The notes under the pieces are model-generated. The model searched no databases, was not told the DNA's origin, and saw only the letters and a list, made by a program, of their open reading frames with translations. A stretch of DNA of 64,000 bases from Actinomadura spongiicola. GTDB lineage: Bacteria; Actinomycetota; Actinomycetes; Streptosporangiales; Streptosporangiaceae. The position numbers and the translations under genes are program-made. Shown here in pieces: positions 8,998-17,676 of the stretch; within the stretch, counting starts at the first letter, position 1; each line of letters starts with the position of its first letter. The stretch lies in assembly GCF_003432485.1 (NCBI RefSeq), contig NZ_QVNQ01000005.1:558001-622000 (forward strand). Direction: 5' to 3'.

Positions 8998-9696
8998 TCA
9001 CGGCTCCTCGTTGTACTGCGGCAGGAAGTCCAGGGCCACCGGCCGGGGGTGCCGGATCGGACGTCCGAACCACCAGAACGGATGGGTGAGCACGTACAGC
9101 GGGGAGCCGCCGGGGACGAGATGTTCCAGTGGATGGCCCCAACGCCAGTTGCCGGTGGAGTCCGACAGGTACCGCCATCCGCCGGAGACGTAACAGGTGT
9201 AGAGGTGGGGCGTCGGGCATCGTCGGGCCACCTCCGCCGCGTTCCTCATCCGGGGGGCGTGCAGGGACACCGGGCCGCCCGGGGCGAGTCCCAGCTTCTC
9301 AGCCCAGTGGTCGGCCAGGTCGCGGAGTCCCTCGCGCCCGTCCTCCGCGTCGTGAACGAGGTGCAGGCCCACCTCGTGACCGAGCCCCGCGAGCCGCGCG
9401 GTCAGACCGCGCAGGGCGGGCGGCGGGACGAAGGGACTCTGCGGGCAGAGCAGGTAGGTCGCCGCGATGCCGAGGGAGTGTTCGACGCGGGCCATCTCCA
9501 CCGCGGCGTCCGCGGACAGTTCGACGTCGTGCCGCAGCCAGACCAGCCGCCTCCGATCTGGTGGCGTCGACCGCCCAGAAAGGGCGCCGGAGAGGACGAA
9601 CGTGTAGCGGGCGCGGCGGCAGCTCTCCAGCAGCTCCTGATACTCGCCGGGGGTGAATCTGCTCGCCAGCTCGATACTGTCAGACGTCTCCGTCAT
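8998..9696 (-). CDS. Polysaccharide deacetylase-like (NodB fold) protein 1
   Basis: A 232-residue protein resembling polysaccharide-deacetylase domains. It has a metal-site-like RHDVELSADAAVEMARVE, the helix after it (LGIAATYLL), a His-containing EVGLHLVHDAEDG and SLHAPRMRNAAEVA. This matches the usual order of Asp-bearing strand, HxxxH-like segment and later His/Arg motif, in diverged form. The start at 9696 (MTETSDSIEL) is chosen because the longer frame runs into the divergent epimerase. It is divergent from the WecB-like gene, with only about 35 bp between the starts, so the two probably share a control region. The substrate is unknown. Confidence 0.7.
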   Translation of the reverse strand: MTETSDSIELASRFTPGEYQELLESCRRARYTFVLSGALSGRSTPPDRRRLVWLRHDVELSADAAVEMARVEHSLGIAATYLLCPQSPFVPPPALRGLTARLAGLGHEVGLHLVHDAEDGREGLRDLADHWAEKLGLAPGGPVSLHAPRMRNAAEVARRCPTPHLYTCYVSGGWRYLSDSTGNWRWGHPLEHLVPGGSPLYVLTHPFWWFGRPIRHPRPVALDFLPQYNEEP

Positions 9697-9731
9697 CACA
9701 CGTGATCCTCCATCCGACAGGGGCGGCGCCG

Positions 9732-10868
9732 ATGGACGAGAAGTGGACCATCGTGGCGGTGGTCGGTACGCGCCCACAGATCATCAAGTGCGCGGCAATG
9801 CGGGAGGATCTGCGGGATGACGCCTCTCCGGTCGGCCGGCTCGTCCTGCTCGACACCGGGCAGCATTATGATCCCGAACTCGCCGTCCTGCCCCGCACCG
9901 ATCTGGGCGTCGACGTCGACGTCGTGCCCCGCGCCGGAGGTCCCGGAAGCGACCCCACCGTCGAGGAGGTCCACGACGCGATGGCCGCCCGGGCGCCCTC
10001 TTCCGGCGCTCCCCGCGCGGTCCTGGTCATGGGCGACACGCGCAGCACGCTCCTCGGCGCGCGGGCGGCCGTCCGGGCGGGACTGCCGTTGATCTACGCC
10101 GAGGCCGGTCTGGGCTCCGGAACGCCGGGCCACCGGGAGTCGGAGATCCGGCGGGCCGTGGTGGGACACGCGGACGTCATGGTCTGCTGGAGCGAGTCCG
10201 CCGCCGCCGGGCTGGGCGCGGCCCGTCCCGGCGCGCCGGTGCTGGTCTTCGACGATCCCCACCTCGGGTTCGTCCGCCGCCAGGTGGCCATGGCGGGCCC
10301 GACCGCCGACGTCCACGACGCACCGGCCGTGCTGACGCTGCACAAGAGTTGGACGCTGCGACCCGAGGTCGTCGCGGCCGTCTTCCAGGCCCTGGCCGAG
10401 CGGCGGCAACGGGCGATTCTCCTTCTGACGCCGCAGCTCAGGCGGCTGCTGGAGACCATGGGACCGGTTCCCGGGCACGTCGAACCGCGCGATGGGCACA
10501 CGCCACGGGAGACCTGGCGGCTCATCGCCGCGTCCCCGTTCCTCATCACCGACTCCGGGACGATGCCGCGGGAGGCCGCGATACTCGGGAAGCGCTCGGT
10601 CCTGGTCCGTACCTTCTCCGGGAACGGCGATCTCATCGACCGGGGCATCGCGGTCGTGGCCGGGACCGAACCCGCCGGGATCGCCGCCGGCATCGCCAGG
10701 GTCCGGCGCGCCGGACCGTTCGCCTACCCCTACCGCGCGACCGGGTGGCACGAGATCCTCGGCCGTGCGCTGGACGCGTTGCGCGCGACGCGGCCGGCGC
10801 ACGCCGAACCGGCGCACGCCGAACCGACGCACGCCGAACCGACGTCAGGACGGCGTTCCATCGACTGA
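9732..10868 (+). CDS. UDP-GlcNAc 2-epimerase (WecB)-like protein
   Basis: A 378-residue protein of the WecB/non-hydrolysing UDP-N-acetylglucosamine 2-epimerase fold. Family motifs are recognisable: VVGTRPQIIKCAAM near the N-terminus, LLDTGQHYDPEL, VLVMGDTRSTLLGARAAV, YAEAGLGSG with HRESEIRR, and near the end TDSGTMPREAAILGKRSVLV. The usual EAGLR and PEE motifs are altered, so the substrate may differ from UDP-GlcNAc. The C-terminus is a Pro-Ala-His-Glu repeat tail from a 15-bp DNA repeat. Its 3' end overlaps the convergent NACHT gene by 24 bp. Confidence 0.75.
   Translation: MDEKWTIVAVVGTRPQIIKCAAMREDLRDDASPVGRLVLLDTGQHYDPELAVLPRTDLGVDVDVVPRAGGPGSDPTVEEVHDAMAARAPSSGAPRAVLVMGDTRSTLLGARAAVRAGLPLIYAEAGLGSGTPGHRESEIRRAVVGHADVMVCWSESAAAGLGAARPGAPVLVFDDPHLGFVRRQVAMAGPTADVHDAPAVLTLHKSWTLRPEVVAAVFQALAERRQRAILLLTPQLRRLLETMGPVPGHVEPRDGHTPRETWRLIAASPFLITDSGTMPREAAILGKRSVLVRTFSGNGDLIDRGIAVVAGTEPAGIAAGIARVRRAGPFAYPYRATGWHEILGRALDALRATRPAHAEPAHAEPTHAEPTSGRRSID
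10796..10840 (+). repeat. Three tandem 15-bp repeats at the 3' end of the epimerase gene
   Basis: GGCGCACGCCGAACC at 10796-10810 and 10811-10825, then GACGCACGCCGAACC at 10826-10840. They encode a repeated (P/T)AHAEP/THAEP tail and end 5 bp before the stop of the convergent NACHT gene. Confidence 0.9.
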
Positions 10869-13793
10869 ACCCGTCGTCTCGGAACCCGTCGTCTCCGGGA
10901 GGGGGCACACCAGCCGGAACCCCTGCCGACGGGCGCGGAACATCGGCCGGTCGTGTCCCCGCACGGTCGGACGGAGCATGAAGTCGACGTTGGTGTAGGA
11001 ACCACCGCGGACGACCCGGTAGCACGTGTCCGACAGCGAGAGGGACTCCCGGCCGTCGTCCGGATCGTAGGGGTACCCGAACACGCGGCCCGAGTCGTCG
11101 GTGTACGCCGACGTGCACCACTCCCACACGTTGCCGATCATGTCGGCGACGCCCAGCCGGTTCTCCCCGAAGACGCCCACCGCGTTCGGCCCGCCCAGCC
11201 CGGTCGCGTGGCCGTTGAACGCGAGGGGGTCTCCCGGCGACACCGTCGCGGCCGACCGGCCCCAGCGTGCCGCGTGCTCCCACTGCGCCTCCGTCGGCGG
11301 GGAGACGTGAACACCCAGCCGGGCCGACAGCCACCTGGCGAACGCCATCGCCTCGTACCAGGAGACCTCGGTCGCCGGATGGTTGCGTTCGGCCGGTGGC
11401 ACGACGGGCGGGCCGGACGAGACCGGCCACCCTCCCGCGTCCCACCAGCGCTCGTCGGACGCGCCGCCCTCGTCCTCCCAGAAGGCGGCGTACTGGGCCG
11501 CCGTGACGGGGTACCTGGAGATGCGGAAGCCGTCCAGCGAGATCTCGTAGGACGGCGTCTCGGGGGCGAGGAACTCGCGGCTGCCGCCGAGCCGCAGCGC
11601 CTCGGCGAAGGCCTCCTCCTCAAGGCCCAGCCGGACCCGCCCACCGGGCACGTCGACCCATTCCAGGTCCGGCACGCCCGCCCGCACACCGACCCCGGGC
11701 CGCCGGTCACCGACGACGGACAGCGCTCTCCCGACATCGTCGCGCTGACCGGCGTTGAGCGCCGGGGAGACCAGCACCCGGGTCAGCATCTCCCGGACCG
11801 TGTCCGCGTACTCCGCCGACATGCGCGCGCTCTTCTCGTCGCGCAGCAACCGGCCGAGGACCCAGGCGGCGCTGTCGGCATGGTCGGGTTTCGCCCGCAC
11901 CGTCGTCACGGCGGCGTCGATCAGTTTGTTCACCCAGGAACGGTCGTCATCGGAACTCAACATCTCGGCCAACAGCGAAAGCGTCTCTGCCCAGGGGCCG
12001 GTCTGCTCGGCGGCGAGGCCCAGCAGCTCGGTGAAGCGGCCGGTGTCCGCGACATGGGTGGCGGCGAGGAACTCCTGGATGATGCGGAAACTGAACCGCA
12101 GCGACTTGGGGCCGACCACCCGGAGGAGCCCGGAGTCCTCGATGAGGAACTCCAGGACCTCGAACATCTGCTCGCGGAAGACGTCCAGCTCCCGGTAGAA
12201 CCGGCCCTTGTCGATGTCGTCCTCGGTGTCGGACCCGGTGTCCCACGACGGTTCGTGGGCGAGCGTCTCGAACGCCACCACCTCCAGCGCGGAGTTCAGC
12301 CGGGCGTCGTTCACCGAGTACGGCAGCTCCTTCCCGGTGCCGCCGACCGAGCGTTTGTTGTCCGGCCAGCGCCAGACCATGAGCTCGTACGCCTGTCTCA
12401 GCAGGTCGACGCGGCTGGCGGTGAGGTTGGCGACACCGTGGCGGTACTCGACCAGGCACAGGAGCGTGACGAACAGGGCCCGCCGTTTGAAGTCGGCGTC
12501 CACGCGGTCGATCCACCGGCGTAGCTGCGTCCAGTGCCGGTCCACGTCGGCGGGACGGCAGCCGATGGCGGACAGGGTGCGGCGGCAGTAGAACTCGATC
12601 TCGTGGTCCGCCATGCCGCACAGGTCCACCGAGACGAAGCCCGCGGCGAACAGGGGTTGGCCGTACTCGCCGGTGGCGAAGGGACGGGAGGTGAGCAGCA
12701 CACGCGAACCCCGCGCCGCCACCAGGTTCACCAGCCGGGTCATCCGGCGGTAGCGCTCCTCCAGGTTCGCGTTCAGGGCGGCAGAGCCGCGGGACTCGTC
12801 CAGCCCGTCGAAGATGAGCCACGCCTCACCCGCGTTCAGCGCCCCTTCCAACGCGTCGCGGATCGCGTCGTCCCCGGCGAACTGCTCCGCGACGTAGTCG
12901 AGCAGATGGTCGGTGCCGATGTCGCGGCTGATGTTCTGCTTGACGGCCCAGTGGGTGAAGTCGGCGATCCGGACGTAGATCGGCACGAGCGTCCTGTCGA
13001 CGGTCAGCAGTTCCTGTGTCGCGACCGGCCGTCCGAGGGCACGCTGGGCGAGGGTGTAGGCGAGGTACCTGGTGACCGTGCTCTTCCCGCTGCCCGCCTC
13101 GCCGACGATGATCAGATGGTCGGCGAGGGAGGCCGCCTCCAGCGGCGACAGGGGATAGTAGAGATGCAGGACCCCGTCGGCGGACAGCGGCCGCGCCACC
13201 ACGGGCAACCGCTCCGTGGGGCGCTGGAACCGCCCGTGGAAGATCTCATCCCGGATGCGGTCCAGGAGCCGTGCCATCGCCGGTTCCCGCAGGGTCGGCG
13301 CGGGCCATTCCTCGGCGCCTCCCGACAAGGTCCTTCTCCGGATGCGCCATTCCGCTATGTCGCCGTCCCGGACGCGGACGCTGATCGCCGCGTCGCAGCT
13401 GAGGCGGCAGTAGACGGTGGCGAGCTGCACCTCGACCAGCCCCTGCGCGAGGATGTGCGACAGCTCCACGTGGTGCAGCTCGTCGGCGAGCGTCGACAGG
13501 TAGCGCGACATCGGGGCGGAGAGGGAGGAAGGGCGCGCCGACGTCTCGTCCGGGGCTCCGCTCAGGTCGCGGCACGCGGCCTCAAGCGCGCGGACGTTCT
13601 CGCCACGGCGCCAGTGATCGGCCTCGACGACCGCCTGCGCCAGCTTCTCGGCGAAGACACGCGCCGTCTCCGCCAGTGGCACCCGCTCGGAGATCCGGCG
13701 CGGGAGACACAGCAGAAGCGCCTCGCGCGTGGCCGTTCTCGAGATGTGCGGGACGTTGAGGACCCGCTCCCGCAGATCGTCCTCGAGGACCAC
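10845..13793 (-). CDS. NACHT NTPase with EAD-like N-terminus and FGE-like C-terminal domain
   Basis: A 982-residue multidomain protein. Residues 1-80 are helical and resemble effector-associated adaptor domains (tentative). Residues 225 to about 420 are a NACHT-type STAND NTPase: Walker A GEAGSGKST (231-239), Walker B LIFDGLDE (326-333) and a sensor-like LLTSRPFATGEY. A helical region follows. Residues from about 715 to the end are a formylglycine-generating-enzyme/SUMF1-like domain (WVDVPGGRVRLG, HPATEVSWYEAMAFARWLSA, NVWEWCTSAY, RVVRGGSYTN). The two active-site Cys of genuine FGE appear as Asn and Leu, so a ligand-binding role is more likely than catalysis. GTG 13793 is 12 nt after the ATP-grasp stop, with AGGAGG between. 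Such proteins act as inducible switches in conflict systems; the trigger is unknown. Confidence 0.85.
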   Translation of the reverse strand: MVLEDDLRERVLNVPHISRTATREALLLCLPRRISERVPLAETARVFAEKLAQAVVEADHWRRGENVRALEAACRDLSGAPDETSARPSSLSAPMSRYLSTLADELHHVELSHILAQGLVEVQLATVYCRLSCDAAISVRVRDGDIAEWRIRRRTLSGGAEEWPAPTLREPAMARLLDRIRDEIFHGRFQRPTERLPVVARPLSADGVLHLYYPLSPLEAASLADHLIIVGEAGSGKSTVTRYLAYTLAQRALGRPVATQELLTVDRTLVPIYVRIADFTHWAVKQNISRDIGTDHLLDYVAEQFAGDDAIRDALEGALNAGEAWLIFDGLDESRGSAALNANLEERYRRMTRLVNLVAARGSRVLLTSRPFATGEYGQPLFAAGFVSVDLCGMADHEIEFYCRRTLSAIGCRPADVDRHWTQLRRWIDRVDADFKRRALFVTLLCLVEYRHGVANLTASRVDLLRQAYELMVWRWPDNKRSVGGTGKELPYSVNDARLNSALEVVAFETLAHEPSWDTGSDTEDDIDKGRFYRELDVFREQMFEVLEFLIEDSGLLRVVGPKSLRFSFRIIQEFLAATHVADTGRFTELLGLAAEQTGPWAETLSLLAEMLSSDDDRSWVNKLIDAAVTTVRAKPDHADSAAWVLGRLLRDEKSARMSAEYADTVREMLTRVLVSPALNAGQRDDVGRALSVVGDRRPGVGVRAGVPDLEWVDVPGGRVRLGLEEEAFAEALRLGGSREFLAPETPSYEISLDGFRISRYPVTAAQYAAFWEDEGGASDERWWDAGGWPVSSGPPVVPPAERNHPATEVSWYEAMAFARWLSARLGVHVSPPTEAQWEHAARWGRSAATVSPGDPLAFNGHATGLGGPNAVGVFGENRLGVADMIGNVWEWCTSAYTDDSGRVFGYPYDPDDGRESLSLSDTCYRVVRGGSYTNVDFMLRPTVRGHDRPMFRARRQGFRLVCPLPETTGSETTGSVDGTPS

Positions 13794-13805
13794 GGATCGC
13801 CCTCC

Positions 13806-14741
13806 TCACGGGTAGTCGAACACTTCGGTCTCGTACCGGTACATCTCCACCCCGGCCCGCGGGTCCGGAACGGTGACGGACGCGCTCATGATCAGGCGGG
13901 TCGCCAGCAGCGGCAGGTTCACTCCGGCGGCGGCCGACAGCATCAGCCCCCCGGCGGCGAACCGCGGATTGACGTCGGTGACGACGGGACCCTCGGGGCA
14001 CGTGAAGAGCTGGACGTTCCCGGCCCCGCGCAGACCGAGCGCCGTGATCACGGCGGCGACCAGGTCCCGGAAGTCCCGCGCCCGAAGGGTCCGGCCGACG
14101 ACCGTCTTGCCCGCCGCGACGCGGAGCCGCGCCCGCGGCGTGCACGCGACCAGATCTCCGTCGTGACCGGCGAGGTAGTCGACGGTGACCTCCGTGCCGC
14201 GCAGCAACGGTTGGACGACCATCGCGGCGCCGCCGCGGACCAGGACCGGCAGCTCCGCGCGGTCCCACACGATCGCGGCGCCCACCGAGCCCGTCCCGTA
14301 CCGCGGCTTCACGAAGGCCGGGACCGGGATGTCGGTGTCGGCGGCGTCGAGCGGACGTGTCGCGACGGTGCGGATCCCGTGACCGGTCAACGCTTCGCCC
14401 AACCGGAGCTTGTCGCCGCACAGGTCCACGACCTCGGGCGGCGGCAGCAGCGTCCGCGTCCGGACGCCGTGATCCCGGCGGGCCAGTTCGGACAGCGCGA
14501 GCAGGTCCGTCGAGTGACCGGGGTGCACGGCGTCGACGCGACCGGCACGGCACTCGTCCCGGATGCGGGCCATGCGCTCCCGCCCGTCGGGCACGACGAC
14601 CAACCGGTCGCAGAAGGCGCGGGCCGCGTGGCGCCCGGTCCGGGACAGGCCGGTCACATGGACGTCGTGCGCGGAACGGAGACCGCGCACGACGTTGAGC
14701 CCCGACGACGTGTCCACCGGACTGACCAGTACACGGGCCAA
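13806..14741 (-). CDS. ATP-grasp superfamily enzyme
   Basis: A 311-residue stand-alone ATP-grasp protein resembling carbamoyl-phosphate-synthase/PylC-type ligases. Visible elements: N-terminal Rossmann-like strand (ARVLVSPVDTSSGLN), the glycine-rich nucleotide loop VPAFVKPRYGTGSVGAA (about residues 145-162), the acidic segment VQPLLRGTEVTVDYLAG, and the metal-binding VVTDVNPRFAAGG near residue 265. The start is TTG 14741 after GGAGG. It sits between the EAD-peptidase and NACHT genes, each 12-16 nt away, so it is made with them. Ligases of this type join a carboxylate to an amine or thiol; substrates here are unknown. Confidence 0.85.
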   Translation of the reverse strand: MARVLVSPVDTSSGLNVVRGLRSAHDVHVTGLSRTGRHAARAFCDRLVVVPDGRERMARIRDECRAGRVDAVHPGHSTDLLALSELARRDHGVRTRTLLPPPEVVDLCGDKLRLGEALTGHGIRTVATRPLDAADTDIPVPAFVKPRYGTGSVGAAIVWDRAELPVLVRGGAAMVVQPLLRGTEVTVDYLAGHDGDLVACTPRARLRVAAGKTVVGRTLRARDFRDLVAAVITALGLRGAGNVQLFTCPEGPVVTDVNPRFAAGGLMLSAAAGVNLPLLATRLIMSASVTVPDPRAGVEMYRYETEVFDYP

Positions 14742-14757
14742 CGGTCACCCTCCACCA

Positions 14758-15756
14758 CTAGGGCAGCAGTTTCGCCAGAGCGGACGACAACGTCCCCTCG
14801 TTGGTGAAGACCACCTCTTGCCGGCTCCCCCGCTGGAGATGGCCGCCGCGGCAATGCACCGCCGCGACGTTCCAGTCGTCGTCGAAGACGGGGGAACCGG
14901 ACGACCCGGGCATGGTCGTCGTCCGGTACTGGGCGCGCACGGCGTCGACATAGGTCACCTGGTTGTTCTGCAAGGACACCTGTTTGAAGCCGCCCTGGGG
15001 GTGCTGGACGATGTTGACCCGGTCCCCCACGGTGAGCGGTCGCGTCGCCAGTCGGGTCGCGACCTCACGGTCCGCCGCGTCCGCGATGGCCACCGCGGTG
15101 AGGTCGAACCGCGTGTCGGTGACGAAGTACCGGTCGGGATCCAGCCGGTAGGACCTCACGCCTTCGCCCGTCGCCTCCGTGTCGGCGAGCAGGTTGAACT
15201 CCGCGCGTGCGTGGCGGCACGTCTCCGCGTCCGCCAGGACATGGTTGTTCGTGACGATGACACCGCCGCCGAGCAGGAAACAGGTGCCGTAACGGACGCG
15301 GACCCCGACCCGCACGCTGAGGCGGGCCACCGACTCGCCGGCCCGCGCGCCGAGCCGGAGGAACTCGACCGGCCGCAGCGTGTTCGTGCCGATGATCTTC
15401 TCTTCCGGCGGCTGCGGCGGCAGGTCGGAACCGGGAACCGTGATCGGCGTGGGCTCGCCCACGTCCTCGACGATCGCCATGAGGTCGTCGGCGACCGCCC
15501 CCTCCATCATCTCGGCGAGGGCGGTGAGGAACGCCGCGAACGCGGTCCGCCCGTCCGGGAGGCGACCCCGCCGCCGGAGCGCGTCGAGCAGCATCGTGCT
15601 CGCGCTGATCGGTGATCCGGAGATGTCGATGACCGGGAGCAGCGACTGGAAGCCGGTCGCGATGACGATCGCCTGCCGGTCACGCTCGGTGGCGAGCATG
15701 GGAAGTCTCGCGATGACGCGCACGGCTCGGCCGAACTGTTCGTCGGTCGGCGGCAA
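14758..15756 (-). CDS. EAD1-like domain fused to a trypsin-like serine peptidase
   Basis: A 332-residue protein. Residues 1-95 resemble effector-associated domain 1 (LATERDRQAIVIATGFQ, then ISASTMLLDALRRRGRLPDG). Residues 120-332 are a chymotrypsin-fold peptidase with His172 (VTNNHVLAD), Asp218 (DTRFDLTAVAI) and Ser286 in GSSGSP. No signal peptide is seen, so it should act in the cytoplasm. Start TTG 15756 is chosen because CGAGGAGGAGCC precedes it and upstream codons belong to the deacetylase end. EADs are known from NTP-dependent conflict systems, where they link STAND sensors to effectors such as trypsin-like peptidases. The NACHT gene two genes downstream is a natural partner. Confidence 0.85.
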   Translation of the reverse strand: MPPTDEQFGRAVRVIARLPMLATERDRQAIVIATGFQSLLPVIDISGSPISASTMLLDALRRRGRLPDGRTAFAAFLTALAEMMEGAVADDLMAIVEDVGEPTPITVPGSDLPPQPPEEKIIGTNTLRPVEFLRLGARAGESVARLSVRVGVRVRYGTCFLLGGGVIVTNNHVLADAETCRHARAEFNLLADTEATGEGVRSYRLDPDRYFVTDTRFDLTAVAIADAADREVATRLATRPLTVGDRVNIVQHPQGGFKQVSLQNNQVTYVDAVRAQYRTTTMPGSSGSPVFDDDWNVAAVHCRGGHLQRGSRQEVVFTNEGTLSSALAKLLP

Positions 15757-15770
15757 GGCTCCTCCTCGGG

Positions 15771-16682
15771 TCACGGGCGGGTGGGATGGGGGGTCGTCCG
15801 GCGACGCGCCGAGTGCTCCGCGCCCGCCCGGTAGGACATGAAGGTCACGGGGACCGGGCCGTCGCCTCCGCCGACCCCGACGAGCCGGTCGAGCACCCGG
15901 CAGTCGGGGTCGTACCAGGCGATGCTCGACGGGTGCAGCACGAGGCCGACGTAGACCGGGTGGTCGCGCCCGACCGCGAGCGTCGCCGCGTCCTCGATCA
16001 GCCGCCGGTAGTGCTCGTAAGCCTGGCGGCGGACGTCGGCGCGGTCGGGCGCTGCGCGGGCGGCGCGTTCGAAGTGGGAGTCGTGGTGGCCGTGGGACGG
16101 CATCTCCAGGAGACCGTTGCGGTAGCGGTACGGCTGCCGGGCGGCGCCGGAGCCGTCGACCAGCGCCGCGTGCGGCCGCGAGTCGGGATCGCGCAGGTCG
16201 GACGAGACGTAGCGGACGCCCTGCCGCTTCAGGCTCTCCGTGATCGTGTCGTGCTCGCGGAGCCCGCCGGGGTGGCCCAGCGGGGTGCGCACCCCGACCG
16301 CGGGGCGCGGGCACACCCGTTCCAGAAGCCGGCGGGTCAGCTGGAGCTCCAGTTCGATCTCGGTCACGTCCAGCGGACGGTAGTCGGGGCGGCCGGCGAC
16401 CGGAACGTACGGCCGGTGGGAGTAGCCGTGGTCGCCCGCCTCCACCGGGTCCGCGTCGAGCACCGCCGCCAGCCTCGCCTCGGTCCCGAGATGCCGGGCG
16501 AGTTCGAGGAAACCGCCGTTGAGGAAGTACGTGTGTCCCGCCCCCGCCCGCAGCAGAAGGTCGGTGATCCGCTCCATGACGCCGAGGACGGTGTGGTGGA
16601 GGTGCTCCTGGCCGCCGGAGACGCCGTACTGGATGCGCGGGCAGTCGCAGTCGAACCCGACCAGGACGACGACCTCGCTCAC
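15771..16682 (-). CDS. Polysaccharide deacetylase-like (NodB fold) protein 2
   Basis: A 303-residue NodB-type protein. It begins with the catalytic strand VVVLVGFDCDCPRIQYG. It then has AGAGHTYFLNGGFLELARHL, the metal-binding AGDHGYSHRPYVPV, the motif-3 equivalent VGVRTPLGHPGG and a C-terminal LVLHPSSIAWYD. GTG 16682 overlaps the methyltransferase stop (GTGA), which fixes the start. No signal peptide is seen, so the substrate is probably intracellular, such as a nucleotide-linked or small-molecule amide (inference). It is the second such protein in the island. Deacetylases in gene clusters can act on small-molecule intermediates as well as glycans. Confidence 0.8.
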   Translation of the reverse strand: MSEVVVLVGFDCDCPRIQYGVSGGQEHLHHTVLGVMERITDLLLRAGAGHTYFLNGGFLELARHLGTEARLAAVLDADPVEAGDHGYSHRPYVPVAGRPDYRPLDVTEIELELQLTRRLLERVCPRPAVGVRTPLGHPGGLREHDTITESLKRQGVRYVSSDLRDPDSRPHAALVDGSGAARQPYRYRNGLLEMPSHGHHDSHFERAARAAPDRADVRRQAYEHYRRLIEDAATLAVGRDHPVYVGLVLHPSSIAWYDPDCRVLDRLVGVGGGDGPVPVTFMSYRAGAEHSARRRTTPHPTRP

Positions 16683-17632
16683 GACGCCCGCCGAGCGGCG
16701 ACGCACAGCACGGGAAGCACTTCGAGGCTCAGCTCGGCGGGCCGCCCGCGTGCCGCGAGTTCCGCGGCCGCCACGCGGGCGCGGGCTCTCCGAATCGCGT
16801 CGAACGTCCCATCCTCCACGCCCGCGCGCCGGTAGGCGTCCCGCACCGCGACGGGTGCCCGGTCCGGCCCGTGCCTGAGCGGCGCCGCGCCTCCCTCGTG
16901 GCGCCCGAACCGGCCGAGGGTCGCGCTCGCGTCGGGCCGGTCGAACGCCTCGTGGCGGCGAGTCAGCCAGGGCTCGAACTCCGGGTCCTGGTGTGTCCGG
17001 CGATCGGGGAGCACGCTCCACCAGGCACCGGCCAGCAGTTCGCAGTGCGCCACGTCGTAGCCCAGCCCGTTGAGCAACCCGGGCAGCCGGAGGGGGAGGT
17101 TCTCGTCGATGTCGTTGACGCCGCGTTCGACGTCCGCCTTCGCGCGGCGGACGCGTTCGAGGGCCCGGCTCGCCTCGCCGTCACCGGCGAAGTGCACGGA
17201 CGTGAGCCCGAGGCACGGCTCCACGAAGATCAGCCGGCCGTCCGGATCCGTCACCCGCGCCATCTCCCGGAGGACCTCGGAGACCTTGCGCGCGCTGATC
17301 CGCGCCAGCAGGAAATGGCAGCTCGTCGTGTCGAACGTCCCGTCGCGAAAGGGCAGCCGCCCTCCATCGGCCTGAAGATAGGCGGGTCGGAGATGGGCGT
17401 CCGCCGGCCTGGCCGCGTGAGCCAGGACGGGCGCGTCGAGGTCGACGCCGTACCACCGGCCCTCCGGACACAGGTCGGCGACGATCCTGGTGAAGTGTCC
17501 CGTGCCGCAGCCGATGTCGAGCCCGCGGCGGGTCTCTCGCGCGCCGAGCCGTTCGTAGACTCCGCGCAACTGCCCGTCGTCGAACAAATAGCGACGACTG
17601 TCCTCCAGGAATCCCGCAGTGTGTACGACCAT
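16679..17632 (-). CDS. SAM-dependent class I methyltransferase
   Basis: A 317-residue methyltransferase. Motif I is GLDIGCGTGHFTRIV (about residues 37-51), the acidic residue of motif II is in YGVDLDAPVLAHA, motif III-like DGRLPFRDGTFDTTSCHFLL follows, and the later strand is GRLIFVEPCLGL. The C-terminal 130 residues show no known domain. ATG 17632 is preferred because GGTGAGG lies upstream. It overlaps the next gene by 4 bp. The substrate is unknown; context suggests it modifies the product or a regulator of the island. Confidence 0.85.
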   Translation of the reverse strand: MVVHTAGFLEDSRRYLFDDGQLRGVYERLGARETRRGLDIGCGTGHFTRIVADLCPEGRWYGVDLDAPVLAHAARPADAHLRPAYLQADGGRLPFRDGTFDTTSCHFLLARISARKVSEVLREMARVTDPDGRLIFVEPCLGLTSVHFAGDGEASRALERVRRAKADVERGVNDIDENLPLRLPGLLNGLGYDVAHCELLAGAWWSVLPDRRTHQDPEFEPWLTRRHEAFDRPDASATLGRFGRHEGGAAPLRHGPDRAPVAVRDAYRRAGVEDGTFDAIRRARARVAAAELAARGRPAELSLEVLPVLCVAARRAS

Positions 17633-17676
17633 GGTGCACCTCACCGTCACGCGTTTCGCAGGGCAGCCGTATTTCT

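Noticed and set aside
12534..14807. 757-codon plus-strand frame opposite the NACHT and ATP-grasp genes
   Set aside because: Spans two convincing minus-strand genes and has shadow-type composition.
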